NCBI GenBank assembly: GCA_965227315.1
Contig: OZ245737.1
Location: 806,001 to 870,000, forward strand
Length of the DNA: 64,000 nt
Direction: 5' to 3'
From: JANQHS01 sp965227315
GTDB lineage: Bacteria; Bacteroidota; Bacteroidia; Cytophagales; CCMP332
The notes below the pieces were generated by a model. It saw nothing but the letters and a program-made list of their open reading frames with translations, was not told the DNA's origin and did no database searches. The translations under genes were made by a program, and so were the position numbers. Positions 18,401-28,682 of this stretch are shown here, piece by piece; the first letter of the stretch is position 1, and every line of letters begins with the position of its first letter.

Positions 18401-21400
18401 TTAAACTTTCCAGGGAGAGGTTTGACCCTTGTAGGATAGAATCAGGTAAATATCATTTACCCGATCCCTAAAAAAGGATCGCTTCTCTGTATCACCAAGC
18501 TCAAGGTTGCCATTTACAAAGACCTTGCCTATTTCCATGTTCCAGTGAACTCCCTGTCCTATGGAATTGGCCAATGATATCCAATTGTTTCCGGTGGTGC
18601 TTCTTGTTGAGATCCTACCTTCAACCGTTGTGCAAGTCCTGTCGTTGACGCTCACCTCAACCTGAACAGGTTCCTGATCCAAGCCTTCAATATCGAATAT
18701 CATAGTGATCTGCTCTATTCTTGGATTTGCAAGGTTTGCGGGAAAATCGACAGGCGTAAGATCAAGAGATACCTTAAATTGATCACTCTGATCAAGCAAC
18801 TCCGCATTGTTCAGATCAAACCACTGGTCAGGAAAGTTATTTCTGAAGCTGAAGGGCCGCTCTCCGTCGAAAACGGTACCAAGATCTCCGATAACTGTGG
18901 TTCTGTAATCTGGATTATCCAGTGCGGTATAATCAATGGTCAGAATGATGTCCGCAATACCATTATAATCGATAAAATTGGAGGGCTTTTGCATTTCGAA
19001 GATCCAGCCACTTTCCACACCCATACCTTCGAAAGGATTGAGCATTTCATTCACTGGGTTGAGATCAAAAACCCCTGTTGCTTCCACAGCATTAGAGAAG
19101 GAGATCTTCTCGGGCAAGCGATCGATATCGACCTTGGTTGGCTTGATGGTCCCCTTCACAACCTTCGAAGTTCCTGAGTTGGAAAGGCTTGCCTTTATGC
19201 CTTCCACCGTTGGGACCAGAGCAATTACCGAAACAGAAACTCTCTTGATCAGGCGCAGATAATGGCCAGGAAAGTCCCGGTCAAAGATCTCCATGGGAGT
19301 GCCGAAATACAGGACTCCTGTATTCCTGAATTCTGCAAATGAGCTCGGATCATGGGTGGCCAGAGAAATGGACTTCGTGATCTGGAGTTTGCGCTTGTCG
19401 GTTTCCAGGGCTTCCTGTTCCAACTGAATAATGTCCCTAGACAGTCGTGCAGTGCCGGTCAATCCCTTGCGATCGGTGGACTCTCCATCTTCCTGTAAGC
19501 CCGCCAACAACCCGTTTCCATCGGCACCATCGGTCCAATAATCCTCCCTTATTGTTGTAGTTGGTACTTGCTGACGTTCAAAGCCCAATTGATAATAGGC
19601 CATTTTTGCTGTGGCCGTTGCCTGGGCAAGGAAATAAGAATAAACGCCCTCCATCACTCCGGCCATCCAGGAATAGAGTTCCGCCGAGGTGAATTTGTTC
19701 TTCAGAAAATCCAGGTTCTCTTGAGCATATTGCTTTTGAAGTTCTGTGATCTTCTTTTCCTGGGCGCTTTGATCCACCCTCAATTCCGAAATTTTAATGT
19801 TTTGCTGTCCTATCTTGACATCCTGCTGGGCAAGTGACTCCTGGAACTCCCATTCCTGGGCTCTTCTTTCATAAGAGGCTCTTTGAGCCAAAATGGAAGC
19901 ATTCATTTGTTGAATACTCGCAGCTCCTTGATAACCAATACCAATACCAGAAGCAACCCCTCCAGCTACAGATGCCCAATACATTGGATTACCGTTGGGA
20001 TTTCCACCCAAACCTGAAAGAATTGCTCCAGAAGCCAAGTACTCAGTTGCACTTCTAGTAAAACCTTGGGCAATCTCTAAAGCTTTTATTGAATCAATTT
20101 CTGTTTGCAACCATCCCTGGTCCAGCAGACCAGTATAATGCTCTAGAGATATCTGACTTCGACTTAACTGAAGGCTGGAAAGCTTCACACCCTCCTTGGC
20201 TTCTTTAAGCCGTATATCCTGAAGGCGGATGTTCTCGGTAGAAAGATTGAGACTCTGTTCCGCCTGCAAAATGGAGAAGCTTTCAGCGTCATACTTTTCA
20301 AGTAGAGAAAGAAACTGATTCTCCATCTGCCCGGCATAATTGGCCTGTTCTTTAGCCCTTGCCAGGAGATAGGAAAATCTGTAGATTCCCGGCAAGACCC
20401 CTAGGTCATTGATGTCAACGCCCCCATTGGTAGCCAAACCCGGTATCCCGGAAGTTGCATTGATAGGCGCGCTGAAAGGTTCCAAGGGGCGTTCATAGCC
20501 CGAGATATTTCGACCGCTATAGATCTTGGACAAATTCAGTTGGGCCTTCAATGCCAAATAGCTGGCCAGAGGGTTTTTTGGAATTCCGAAAACGAATTTG
20601 GAGATCCCTGAAAACTCCGGACCTTGTATGGGGGTTGAAGACCTGATGGTTCCTGCGGTATTGTTTGTTAAATCAACGTCATTCGAATTGAGCCCGCTAT
20701 CATCAGTCCCCAACACCCTGGTATCATAGAATTCCTCATCCATATCAGCCCCTTCAGCCAACTTAATGACAGGAAGTTCATAATCAGGGCTATCTACGAT
20801 GTGAATGGTTTCCTTTCTTAACCAATCGGCGGTTCCGGATGTAGGGTTCGTGCCAAGATACTCATCCGCAATACCAACCTTGTATTTGACCGCCTTGGTT
20901 GTCCTTTGAACTCCTTGAGAATGGATAGTCCTGGAATGGTCCTCACCATCGGTTGCTGAAGCACCGGCCATGCGCACAGCATCCCCGGCTTGTCTTGCCT
21001 TTGAATGTATCTGGTTAAAAGAAAATCTCTGGATCCCGTTTTGATCATGGACCGCATCCAATACTGATTGGATAAAAGACGCACATGCTGATTGGAGAGC
21101 ATCTTCATCAACATCGCCTTGACCATCAACTGCCCCTTCAATGGCCGTTTTTTCAGTACCAAATTCAGTAGCAATATAACTATCCAATCTCTCACATAGT
21201 TTTATAGAGCCCAGCGTCTTAATTCCCGCATCTACCAGACTTTGCCATTTCTCTCCACCAACCGGCACGGTAATACTCAGGGCCGATATTTTGACTTCGC
21301 AATCACTTTGAGTCTTGACATCCTGAAAAGTCTTCAGCGCTTCGAGTGCCTCTTTATAAAGTTCCCTTGCCTTGGCAATGGACTCAGCGGTATCCTTGGT

Positions 21401-24400
21401 GAATTCGGAGTCTGCATATGCGATAAGGCATTGACTGATCCCATTGACAATATAGGTTTGATAGGCCATATACCTGGTACTTCCCAGTGCATGAGGATGC
21501 AAAGGATCCTTGAGCCAATCTTGGTTCTTGGAGAAACTCGAAAAAGCAACCGAATTCTTAAGTCCTTGATAGATCTCCCGGTTCTCGGATCTGTTAAAAT
21601 CGTAAATCTGGGCATACCATTTCAGGGAATGCTCAAAATTCCCGGAGTCCCTGAGCTTTTCAGCCATCAGCAACGGAAAATGCAGGTAAGCTTCATCATA
21701 GTAGAAATGTTCAACCGGCGTTGAATTTTGCAAACTCTGCAGATCCATCCTTGGCTTGGAAATGGGAGATGCTCTCAATCCCAAATCGAAAATTGCTCTT
21801 GGGGAAATGTACTTTGAAGCCGTTTCTTCAGGAACATTATTGTTCAATTCAAACTTTGCCAACCTCAAATTTCCATGATGGAACAGCCAATTATCATGGT
21901 TGTATTCAGACCTGCCCGAATAATTAACAACAGAATGGTGCCACCACATAAAGGGCAAGCTGTTCACATGATAGGTTACAGGAATTTTCGCATTTACAGA
22001 ATCCAGGTTAGCAAAATCGATCACAATATCATCGGAGAAATCATCTCCCTCATTTGAAAGAGGAATCAACAGTTTACTTACATCAATAAATGAAACGCCT
22101 TTTCCGACTGCGCCTTTCTTTTCAAAGGAAAAATTGTAGTAGTTGCCTTGATCATATTTGTTTACGCCTGTAGAAACACCTGTGATTCCTCCGGATTTTT
22201 TGACACTAATGAATGTGTAACTAGACCAACCCCGACTTCTCACGACATGTGTTGGTTTATCATTTTGATAATTCTCATCAGCATTACTGAACGAGGCATT
22301 GCGCCCTCGTGTCCAAAAAATCTCCTTCCAATAAAATTGACCGGTTGAACTATATCGATGCAGAATAAAAGACTTGCTGTTTTCCCAGGGATTCCCGGTA
22401 GTCTTATCTCCAATTTTATAGTATCTGAAGATTGATCTATCGGCATATAAGTAGTGCAGGTATTCGCCATAATAGCTGAATTTAACATCTGTATTATCAA
22501 AATCAGGATTTGGCAATTTGATCAGCTCATTTCCCCATGTACAACCACGGGGATAAAAACTCAAACCGAATAGCTCATTTACATCATCTGTTCGAAATAA
22601 AAAAACGACTTCCTCCTTTCGAGGATCGTTCGAATCGACAAAATAACCCAGGTAAAAAAGGCCTCTTGAGATTTCCGGAAGCTCTTTCCAGATGCTCCTT
22701 GGATCAAACTCTTCATTTCCAAACTCCGGATCTTGCAATGAAAAATATCTCCTTCCATTCTTTTCCGCGATCGCCAAGGTCTTTAATTCGGGATCAGAAT
22801 AGTATTCATTACAATCATTTTTCTCGATTTTCTCCTGGGCATTGATCAACACTCCACCCAAAGAAACCAAACCCGATAAATCACCTAAGTATTGGCTATA
22901 TTCATTTTCTAGTTTGCAGGCATCCTTTTGAGAGAATCTTCTGGTGCGCAATACCTCATTGGTGATCTCCCTGAATTTCTCCGAGAAATCCCTTTTATAT
23001 TGGGGGGCAAGCAGGTTCTCCGGATAAAGAAAGATCATCATAGCCGCTCTCCATGAAGCATAGGTGCCCAGCCATTGCCACTCATCATCGAAGAAATCGG
23101 AGTTCACATTATAATTATGGGTATTCTCATAGGTCTGATTTCGAACACCCCAAAGCAGTCCCTGCAATGTGGTAGTCGCCTGAGCAATCCTGTTCGTTCG
23201 AACCTCTCCCAGACTATGCATATCCATTAAGAGCGAATTCTCAAGACTCAGAGAATCTTCCCCCGTGTGAGCTTCGATGACAAGATCTCTCAATTTGGTC
23301 ATATGGTCTTTTTCGAGATCCTCAAGCATCGAGACCGAGGAATCAAATAAGGTCGAAAGCTGAACGGTTCGGGATGAGATCTTATCTCTGTGCTCCTGTC
23401 TTGAAATAACGGAAGCTCTCCAACGGTTGAAACTTAATTCGCTTTCTTGAAGTGAAGAAAGGGGCCTGAAATGAAATGGAGATAAGGTGATACCCTGATC
23501 TTCCTCATCTTGTTTCCAGTCAGTTGCCTTTTCCTTTTTATATACATTGATGAGTATATCCTTGGCCTGGTCCCACCAGTCAGAACCCGAAGGCAGAGCC
23601 TTCCGTTCGTATTCTCTTTGCAAGGTCGCCTTGAGATATCTGAATTCCGAGAAACTCAGGCTCGATTGAATCAGGTCTTCCTGGATATTGTATCCTTCAT
23701 TCTCCTTATTGTTCAACAAGACTATATCATCAAACAGCAGTGGCTGCTTTGCAAGCCCGTTTGCGCTATTGAAGCTATCAATGAGCTGCTCAAGTTGTGT
23801 TTTTAAGGACAGGTAGGAAATTGTTCCGGGATTGCCCGAATGAAGAACAAGTCCTCTGCGTCCCGGTACGGTCTGGAAACATACGGTATTGCTCAGGCTA
23901 AAATCAACCCCGCTGAGATCATCAGATTCCAAAAAGCTATACTCCTTGTTGAATCGATGAAGATCCACTCCGGATAGAACAAATATGTTTTTGAACTCAT
24001 CCTGACCTATCGAAAGTGTGTTCAGGGAACTAATGGAACTGGTTTCTGAGGCCAAGGCATTTTCCTCCGACCAATCGCCGGTGTTTAAAACATAGACCTC
24101 TGCATCTGTTCCTGCCAACAGATGTCCGCTTCGCGGAGCGATTATTTCCTTTATGCTTTCTCCTGTCTTGTTCCAGACCACAGAGGGAGTCCCAAATTCC
24201 AGGATCTGCCCCTGATCGTTGGCGATGAGCAGCCTGCCGTTTTTGTAATGGCCGATCGATAAAGTATCCGTGAAATTGAGCCAAGCGTTTTTGGAATACC
24301 ATGACCTTTGCAAAACGGGCGTTGGATTCGAATCATCTATTTGCTCAATACCCCCGGTAAGTGAAGAGATCACCAACCCATTGTAGTCTCCCTGGGCATT

Positions 24401-27400
24401 CAGAGCAAGCTTGACCCACTTTAGATTGGACATGTTCGAGGAGGTGTAATGTGGCGTCGAAAGTGTCTGTCCATTCGCAACCATTTCAACACTTGAAACC
24501 ATGGTCACAAAAAGGTCTCCATTTTCTTTGCAGACCATCTTCCCGGCATGATCGGTTCCTGAGAGCGTTAAAGAGGTCGGATTGCTGCCAACAGAGAAGC
24601 CGTCATCAATGGTAAATGTAAATTGGTCCAGTGTAGCCTGGCCTTCGTAGGTTACGAAAAACTCTGAAACACCGGACTTCATAGACGGGGCCAATCCCTG
24701 GGGGATCAGGTTATCATCCAATTTATGCGAACCAATGAATTCGAGTTTCTTACTGAACAGAATAACAAGCTTGGACTCTCCATCCAAAACAAACAGAATA
24801 CCATTCTGACCATATGCAATATCCGTTATAGAAGAAAAGGTTTTGTAACCGTCAGTCGGATGCATGTATCCGGCAATTTTGGTCACCGGATATTCGTCTT
24901 TTTGATAGACGAAATCACCCTTTCTCGGATTCTCCAGATCGTATATTTTGATGAAATAAGAGTTATCGAGTGAATAGGATATTGCAATGGCTCTATCACC
25001 ATCCTCATCTATAGCTTCTATTGGTAGGGCCCTATCCTTCCCTTCACCCTCATTTCCATACTCCCGGTTTTGCTCTATTTCAATTGGGTTTTGAAAGCTT
25101 TGCAGTCGTGAATGACTTCCACTTCCTCCGATTTCCCCCTGGTCGGCAACAAGCAATTCGCCGGATTTGAGGAAGGCGGCTTGATTGAGGCTATTCAGAA
25201 GCCCCTCTTGAGAGCCGGATAACTGAAACTTCAATTTCAACTGGCCCGAAGGACTAAATCCTTTTATGATGGAATGAGAACTCGTATCATCGGCAAGGAC
25301 CAGCAGATCAAACTCAGATGAGTAGCTGATGTCCTTCAAGGCAGAAAAGTTCATCTCCGCGCTTTTGTTTACATCCCAGGTATCGATCAGATACCTGTCG
25401 GAATCAAGCACCAGCACCTTATCTGAGCCGGCCAAATAGAAATTTCCATTTGCATCGGTTGTAGAAGAATGAAATCCGTTTACATCCGGAACCGGAATTG
25501 TTGTTTCAGACTCATCCAACTCTCTTCTTCGGAGCACAAAAGTAGAGGCGCTTTTTTGAGTACCACTACCCTCACTCATACTTAACTTCAGAGAACTCAC
25601 AGAACCTTTTCGGCTCTTCCATATTCCAACAGGGCTATTGTTATCCGAATCAAAAGGATCTGCAAAATCTTCCGGAAACAGGAGATCCGGGTCTATAACA
25701 GGATCATCGTTGAGATCCTGTTCAGCCCAGGAATTAATGAGGCCAGCGAATTGGGCAGCCAATATCTGCGGTAAAACCTGGAATTGAATACCCAATGCGT
25801 CATTAGCAGCCGCCTTGAGAAAAACGGTACCTGAAATACCGTTTACTCCTTCGGGGATGATCGAAACGAACCCTGTTCCGGAGGCATTGGTAATTTCCCC
25901 CTCACCGACTTTTGTTGTTCCAAGAAAGACTTCGAGCTTTCTCAAATTGGTTTGTGTATCTACGGTCAGATCGACTTTAATGGTTCCATCGGTATTGGTA
26001 TTTACACCATAAATTAAGTTTTCAAATTTCCACTGACTTAGATAATTGTTTGGATCCCCGCTTTCCTTCATGCCCTTGGAAAAAGGGTTATTGATCTCCG
26101 CAGTAACCTGGGTGTTCTTTAATCCGGTAAGCCTTTCTAGATTTTTTTCATTTAACTCGTTATCACCACCGGCACCATCCTCAAGGTATAATTTCGAGAT
26201 AATATCAAAACTTGGATCATAGGCGAATCCCAACTTTTCGCAAAGTCGTTTCTTCCTGTCGATGTTGTCCCGAGCATCGAAAAGCTCCAGTTTGCTGGTA
26301 CCCAAGAGTCTGAGCAAGCCCTGATATACCTCCTCAAGGTATTCCGGATATTCCGCGGAATTAGTACCCTTTTTTCTCAGGGCTTCAACAGATAATCTCG
26401 CCTGGGAAACAGATTCGTCCACGCTATCGCAAGCCGCAGGCAGATCCTCAAAATCCTGAAAGAACCTGTTGCTCAGTTCACTTAAAGAAATGTGGGTCTT
26501 GGATCCTACAGCGCCCTGTGTAACATTGCTCACGGAGTAATGCAATAGATCCAACAAGTACGCCAGAGGACTGACAGCCGTTTCACAATCCTCGCTATTG
26601 CAGCGTTCCCTGTATATTCTGCTCAAGAGCGTTTGGATCCTCAGCTGTATTGCAGGGTTATCGATGGTTTGGGTACCTGTATTCGTTGTACTTGTCTGGG
26701 GTTTCATCGCGGTTCGGGCATGTTGCCCGGCCACGAAGCTGGCAGAATAATTTACAGCGGAGGTAATTCCATTGTTTTGAGCATAGGCGGTGAAATCATT
26801 TTGATTGCTAGCCGTTGCGATCTTCTCAACGGCCTCATTTCTGTTGAGCTTTGCAATACCGTCCAGAGAGAATCCAGCGGATTCTACTCCCGGCACCAGG
26901 GCCTTTGCTACAATGCTATCCACGCCAATGCCATCCAGATATGCATGTCGATCAAGAATTCGAATAAATTCCTTTTTGGTTTCATCTTCCGCAGAATCGG
27001 ATAATTCAAGGTATTCCAGGGTGTTTTGAAGACCCCCAATCCTTCTGATGTCACTCAGATCACTATCATTTCCGGTAAAATTGATATCGCCTGAATAACC
27101 ATTGTTGTCTTCATTGATACCATTTATAAACGTTCGAAGATTTACGCGCGCATCGATCTCTCCTGCCCCCCAAATTGCTGTTACTGTCGCATCTATCGAA
27201 ACCTCATTTGGTGAAGATGTGGGCTCTGCGCCTGCTTTTATGATCCTTAATTCCTTGGGCCCATCCAAAGAACCACCTGACCCGATCAGTTTGGTGGGGA
27301 TCACCTCCTGTGAAGGGTTTAGGGTAAGGGTAGAATGACTAAAGTCTAAGGCGATATCCGACGGAAAATGATCTTCATTCTCCTGAACTATGGGGTACCT

Positions 27401-28171
27401 TAACTTAATAAAACCGTTTTCGTCGGTAGTGTATTTGCCAATTTCAAATGAACCTGCAGATTCTTGAGTACCGTTAATGGTCAAATAATTTATTGTGACC
27501 GTAAGCTCTTCACCAGCAACAGGTTGATCATTGTCATACTTAAGTTTTAAGTCGAATTGCCAATTGGATGTGATGGTTTCATAGAAGGACTGACAGCTAC
27601 TCAAAAACCTGTTGGCCAAAGCGATCACAAGGCTATGGGTCGTCTCTAACTTCAATAGTTCATTGACCACATTTATGCTGCCGGCACCCGAAAGACCTGT
27701 AAGGTCCTTGAGCTGAATAACAGTCGGGTTGCCGTTAGGGCTCCTTAGACCCTTGACAAATTCCTGAATACCCTGGTTAATATCCTCCGGAAATGCTGCA
27801 AAGAAGGAATCCCAGGCATCGAGATTATTCTCGGTATCGGATGCAATGTTTGTTTCTCGTAGGTAAATATCGTCGGCAATGGCATTTATTTCAGCCGCAA
27901 GGTCCGGGATGATATCGGTGGTATAATGGTGAAATTGAACTTGGGGAGAATTCGAAAAAAACTGGGTCACATGGTGAGTCCTGACCAGTTTCAGAAAAGT
28001 TCCGAAATCATCATAATTATCTCCTGCTCCAAGACCTATGTCAGAATCATCGATTATGAATTCAAGTAGGTCAAGAATTCTTGTTTGCTCGGCGGTTGGG
28101 GTACCCGAAACATATGGTTCCGTGGTTAAAAAAGAAGAGAAAGTGGTCCAGGGTTGGTTTGATAATGCCAT
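18401..28171 (-). CDS. TcA-like Tc toxin subunit (copy 2), complete, 3256 aa
   Basis: TcA is the pentameric channel that docks the TcB/TcC cocoon and injects its payload. The VRP1-type motif CETAVSPLAYLLDLLHYS sits near residue 530. An Ig/transthyretin-like stretch lies around 205-275. Residues about 890-1440 form a beta-propeller-like region (repeats such as DANGNFYLAG, GQNGILFVLD) not usual in TcA and explaining much of the excess over the typical 2500 residues. From about 2600 come long heptad helices, a hydrophobic Gly-rich hairpin (VASGIGIGYQGAASI, about 2740-2760) fitting the pore tip, then KNKFTSAELYSWM (about 2820) and PGHYLRLIKRVSVSV (about 2975), hallmarks of the TcB-binding domain. 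No signal peptide. Transcribed with the TcB/TcC gene 11 bases downstream. The start is backed by the homologous start of copy 1. Confidence 0.93.
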   Translation of the reverse strand: MALSNQPWTTFSSFLTTEPYVSGTPTAEQTRILDLLEFIIDDSDIGLGAGDNYDDFGTFLKLVRTHHVTQFFSNSPQVQFHHYTTDIIPDLAAEINAIADDIYLRETNIASDTENNLDAWDSFFAAFPEDINQGIQEFVKGLRSPNGNPTVIQLKDLTGLSGAGSINVVNELLKLETTHSLVIALANRFLSSCQSFYETITSNWQFDLKLKYDNDQPVAGEELTVTINYLTINGTQESAGSFEIGKYTTDENGFIKLRYPIVQENEDHFPSDIALDFSHSTLTLNPSQEVIPTKLIGSGGSLDGPKELRIIKAGAEPTSSPNEVSIDATVTAIWGAGEIDARVNLRTFINGINEDNNGYSGDINFTGNDSDLSDIRRIGGLQNTLEYLELSDSAEDETKKEFIRILDRHAYLDGIGVDSIVAKALVPGVESAGFSLDGIAKLNRNEAVEKIATASNQNDFTAYAQNNGITSAVNYSASFVAGQHARTAMKPQTSTTNTGTQTIDNPAIQLRIQTLLSRIYRERCNSEDCETAVSPLAYLLDLLHYSVSNVTQGAVGSKTHISLSELSNRFFQDFEDLPAACDSVDESVSQARLSVEALRKKGTNSAEYPEYLEEVYQGLLRLLGTSKLELFDARDNIDRKKRLCEKLGFAYDPSFDIISKLYLEDGAGGDNELNEKNLERLTGLKNTQVTAEINNPFSKGMKESGDPNNYLSQWKFENLIYGVNTNTDGTIKVDLTVDTQTNLRKLEVFLGTTKVGEGEITNASGTGFVSIIPEGVNGISGTVFLKAAANDALGIQFQVLPQILAAQFAGLINSWAEQDLNDDPVIDPDLLFPEDFADPFDSDNNSPVGIWKSRKGSVSSLKLSMSEGSGTQKSASTFVLRRRELDESETTIPVPDVNGFHSSTTDANGNFYLAGSDKVLVLDSDRYLIDTWDVNKSAEMNFSALKDISYSSEFDLLVLADDTSSHSIIKGFSPSGQLKLKFQLSGSQEGLLNSLNQAAFLKSGELLVADQGEIGGSGSHSRLQSFQNPIEIEQNREYGNEGEGKDRALPIEAIDEDGDRAIAISYSLDNSYFIKIYDLENPRKGDFVYQKDEYPVTKIAGYMHPTDGYKTFSSITDIAYGQNGILFVLDGESKLVILFSKKLEFIGSHKLDDNLIPQGLAPSMKSGVSEFFVTYEGQATLDQFTFTIDDGFSVGSNPTSLTLSGTDHAGKMVCKENGDLFVTMVSSVEMVANGQTLSTPHYTSSNMSNLKWVKLALNAQGDYNGLVISSLTGGIEQIDDSNPTPVLQRSWYSKNAWLNFTDTLSIGHYKNGRLLIANDQGQILEFGTPSVVWNKTGESIKEIIAPRSGHLLAGTDAEVYVLNTGDWSEENALASETSSISSLNTLSIGQDEFKNIFVLSGVDLHRFNKEYSFLESDDLSGVDFSLSNTVCFQTVPGRRGLVLHSGNPGTISYLSLKTQLEQLIDSFNSANGLAKQPLLFDDIVLLNNKENEGYNIQEDLIQSSLSFSEFRYLKATLQREYERKALPSGSDWWDQAKDILINVYKKEKATDWKQDEEDQGITLSPFHFRPLSSLQESELSFNRWRASVISRQEHRDKISSRTVQLSTLFDSSVSMLEDLEKDHMTKLRDLVIEAHTGEDSLSLENSLLMDMHSLGEVRTNRIAQATTTLQGLLWGVRNQTYENTHNYNVNSDFFDDEWQWLGTYASWRAAMMIFLYPENLLAPQYKRDFSEKFREITNEVLRTRRFSQKDACKLENEYSQYLGDLSGLVSLGGVLINAQEKIEKNDCNEYYSDPELKTLAIAEKNGRRYFSLQDPEFGNEEFDPRSIWKELPEISRGLFYLGYFVDSNDPRKEEVVFLFRTDDVNELFGLSFYPRGCTWGNELIKLPNPDFDNTDVKFSYYGEYLHYLYADRSIFRYYKIGDKTTGNPWENSKSFILHRYSSTGQFYWKEIFWTRGRNASFSNADENYQNDKPTHVVRSRGWSSYTFISVKKSGGITGVSTGVNKYDQGNYYNFSFEKKGAVGKGVSFIDVSKLLIPLSNEGDDFSDDIVIDFANLDSVNAKIPVTYHVNSLPFMWWHHSVVNYSGRSEYNHDNWLFHHGNLRLAKFELNNNVPEETASKYISPRAIFDLGLRASPISKPRMDLQSLQNSTPVEHFYYDEAYLHFPLLMAEKLRDSGNFEHSLKWYAQIYDFNRSENREIYQGLKNSVAFSSFSKNQDWLKDPLHPHALGSTRYMAYQTYIVNGISQCLIAYADSEFTKDTAESIAKARELYKEALEALKTFQDVKTQSDCEVKISALSITVPVGGEKWQSLVDAGIKTLGSIKLCERLDSYIATEFGTEKTAIEGAVDGQGDVDEDALQSACASFIQSVLDAVHDQNGIQRFSFNQIHSKARQAGDAVRMAGASATDGEDHSRTIHSQGVQRTTKAVKYKVGIADEYLGTNPTSGTADWLRKETIHIVDSPDYELPVIKLAEGADMDEEFYDTRVLGTDDSGLNSNDVDLTNNTAGTIRSSTPIQGPEFSGISKFVFGIPKNPLASYLALKAQLNLSKIYSGRNISGYERPLEPFSAPINATSGIPGLATNGGVDINDLGVLPGIYRFSYLLARAKEQANYAGQMENQFLSLLEKYDAESFSILQAEQSLNLSTENIRLQDIRLKEAKEGVKLSSLQLSRSQISLEHYTGLLDQGWLQTEIDSIKALEIAQGFTRSATEYLASGAILSGLGGNPNGNPMYWASVAGGVASGIGIGYQGAASIQQMNASILAQRASYERRAQEWEFQESLAQQDVKIGQQNIKISELRVDQSAQEKKITELQKQYAQENLDFLKNKFTSAELYSWMAGVMEGVYSYFLAQATATAKMAYYQLGFERQQVPTTTIREDYWTDGADGNGLLAGLQEDGESTDRKGLTGTARLSRDIIQLEQEALETDKRKLQITKSISLATHDPSSFAEFRNTGVLYFGTPMEIFDRDFPGHYLRLIKRVSVSVIALVPTVEGIKASLSNSGTSKVVKGTIKPTKVDIDRLPEKISFSNAVEATGVFDLNPVNEMLNPFEGMGVESGWIFEMQKPSNFIDYNGIADIILTIDYTALDNPDYRTTVIGDLGTVFDGERPFSFRNNFPDQWFDLNNAELLDQSDQFKVSLDLTPVDFPANLANPRIEQITMIFDIEGLDQEPVQVEVSVNDRTCTTVEGRISTRSTTGNNWISLANSIGQGVHWNMEIGKVFVNGNLELGDTEKRSFFRDRVNDIYLILSYKGQTSPWKV

Positions 28172-28208
28172 ATCTAATGTTTAAAAAATTTTGAAAGAAA
28201 CTAGAGTA

Positions 28209-28239
28209 AAAACCTAGGGCTCTTACATTTTATTGTCAA
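28209..28239 (-). promoter_or_regulatory. Putative promoter of the TcA-TcB/TcC-immunity operon
   Basis: On the minus strand TTG (28237-28239), 20 bases, then TAGGTTTT (28216-28209), a fair match to the Bacteroidota TTG-N19..21-TAnnTTTG promoter. The element and its spacing are conserved upstream of TcA copy 1 (5513-5543), and the whole block 28172-28268 matches 5477-5575. Confidence 0.52.
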
Positions 28240-28682
28240 TGAAGATCAAAAAGTTAATCCACATTAAACATTGTGATAATCAGAGTCAAGGTACAAGGAG
28301 CCTCATCCCTGATCTTATGACCTTAGAAATTCGTTAGTAGCAAGTAACCTTGTGAAGGTGATTCGCAGGAACTCTGTTCCTTTTTCCTAAATAAAATTCT
28401 TAACGAATACTTAACAGGAAATCTCTCCCCTGAAATATTCTGTTTTTCTCAAGTCGATTACAAGGAAAGCATATTGATCAAAAATGTAAATCCCCCAAAA
28501 AGGGGGATTTACATTTTTTAAACATTTTTTAACACTTTATTCGTTGGGGTTTTGAGCGAGAAGCAGACCGAATATCCCTTCCCTTTGTCATGAATACTAG
28601 AGAAAAGATCCGTTGAGATCTCGACAAGGATGAAAAAAGAAAATCCGAACGAATTTTGAAATCGCCTCTTAATTAGTATGAC
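28240..28682. other. Intergenic region upstream of the Tc operon
   Basis: Apart from the terminator at 28480-28518 and the edge of the TcA leader block, nothing gene-like is seen on either strand. Confidence 0.5.
28480..28518. terminator. Perfect 17-bp-stem hairpin, probable bidirectional terminator
   Basis: AAAAATGTAAATCCCCC pairs without mismatch with GGGGGATTTACATTTTT around a 5-base AAAAA loop, giving A-runs and T-runs on both sides. On the minus strand it follows the lipoprotein gene ending at 28683 and precedes the TcA promoter, so it insulates the toxin operon from upstream transcription. Confidence 0.8.
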
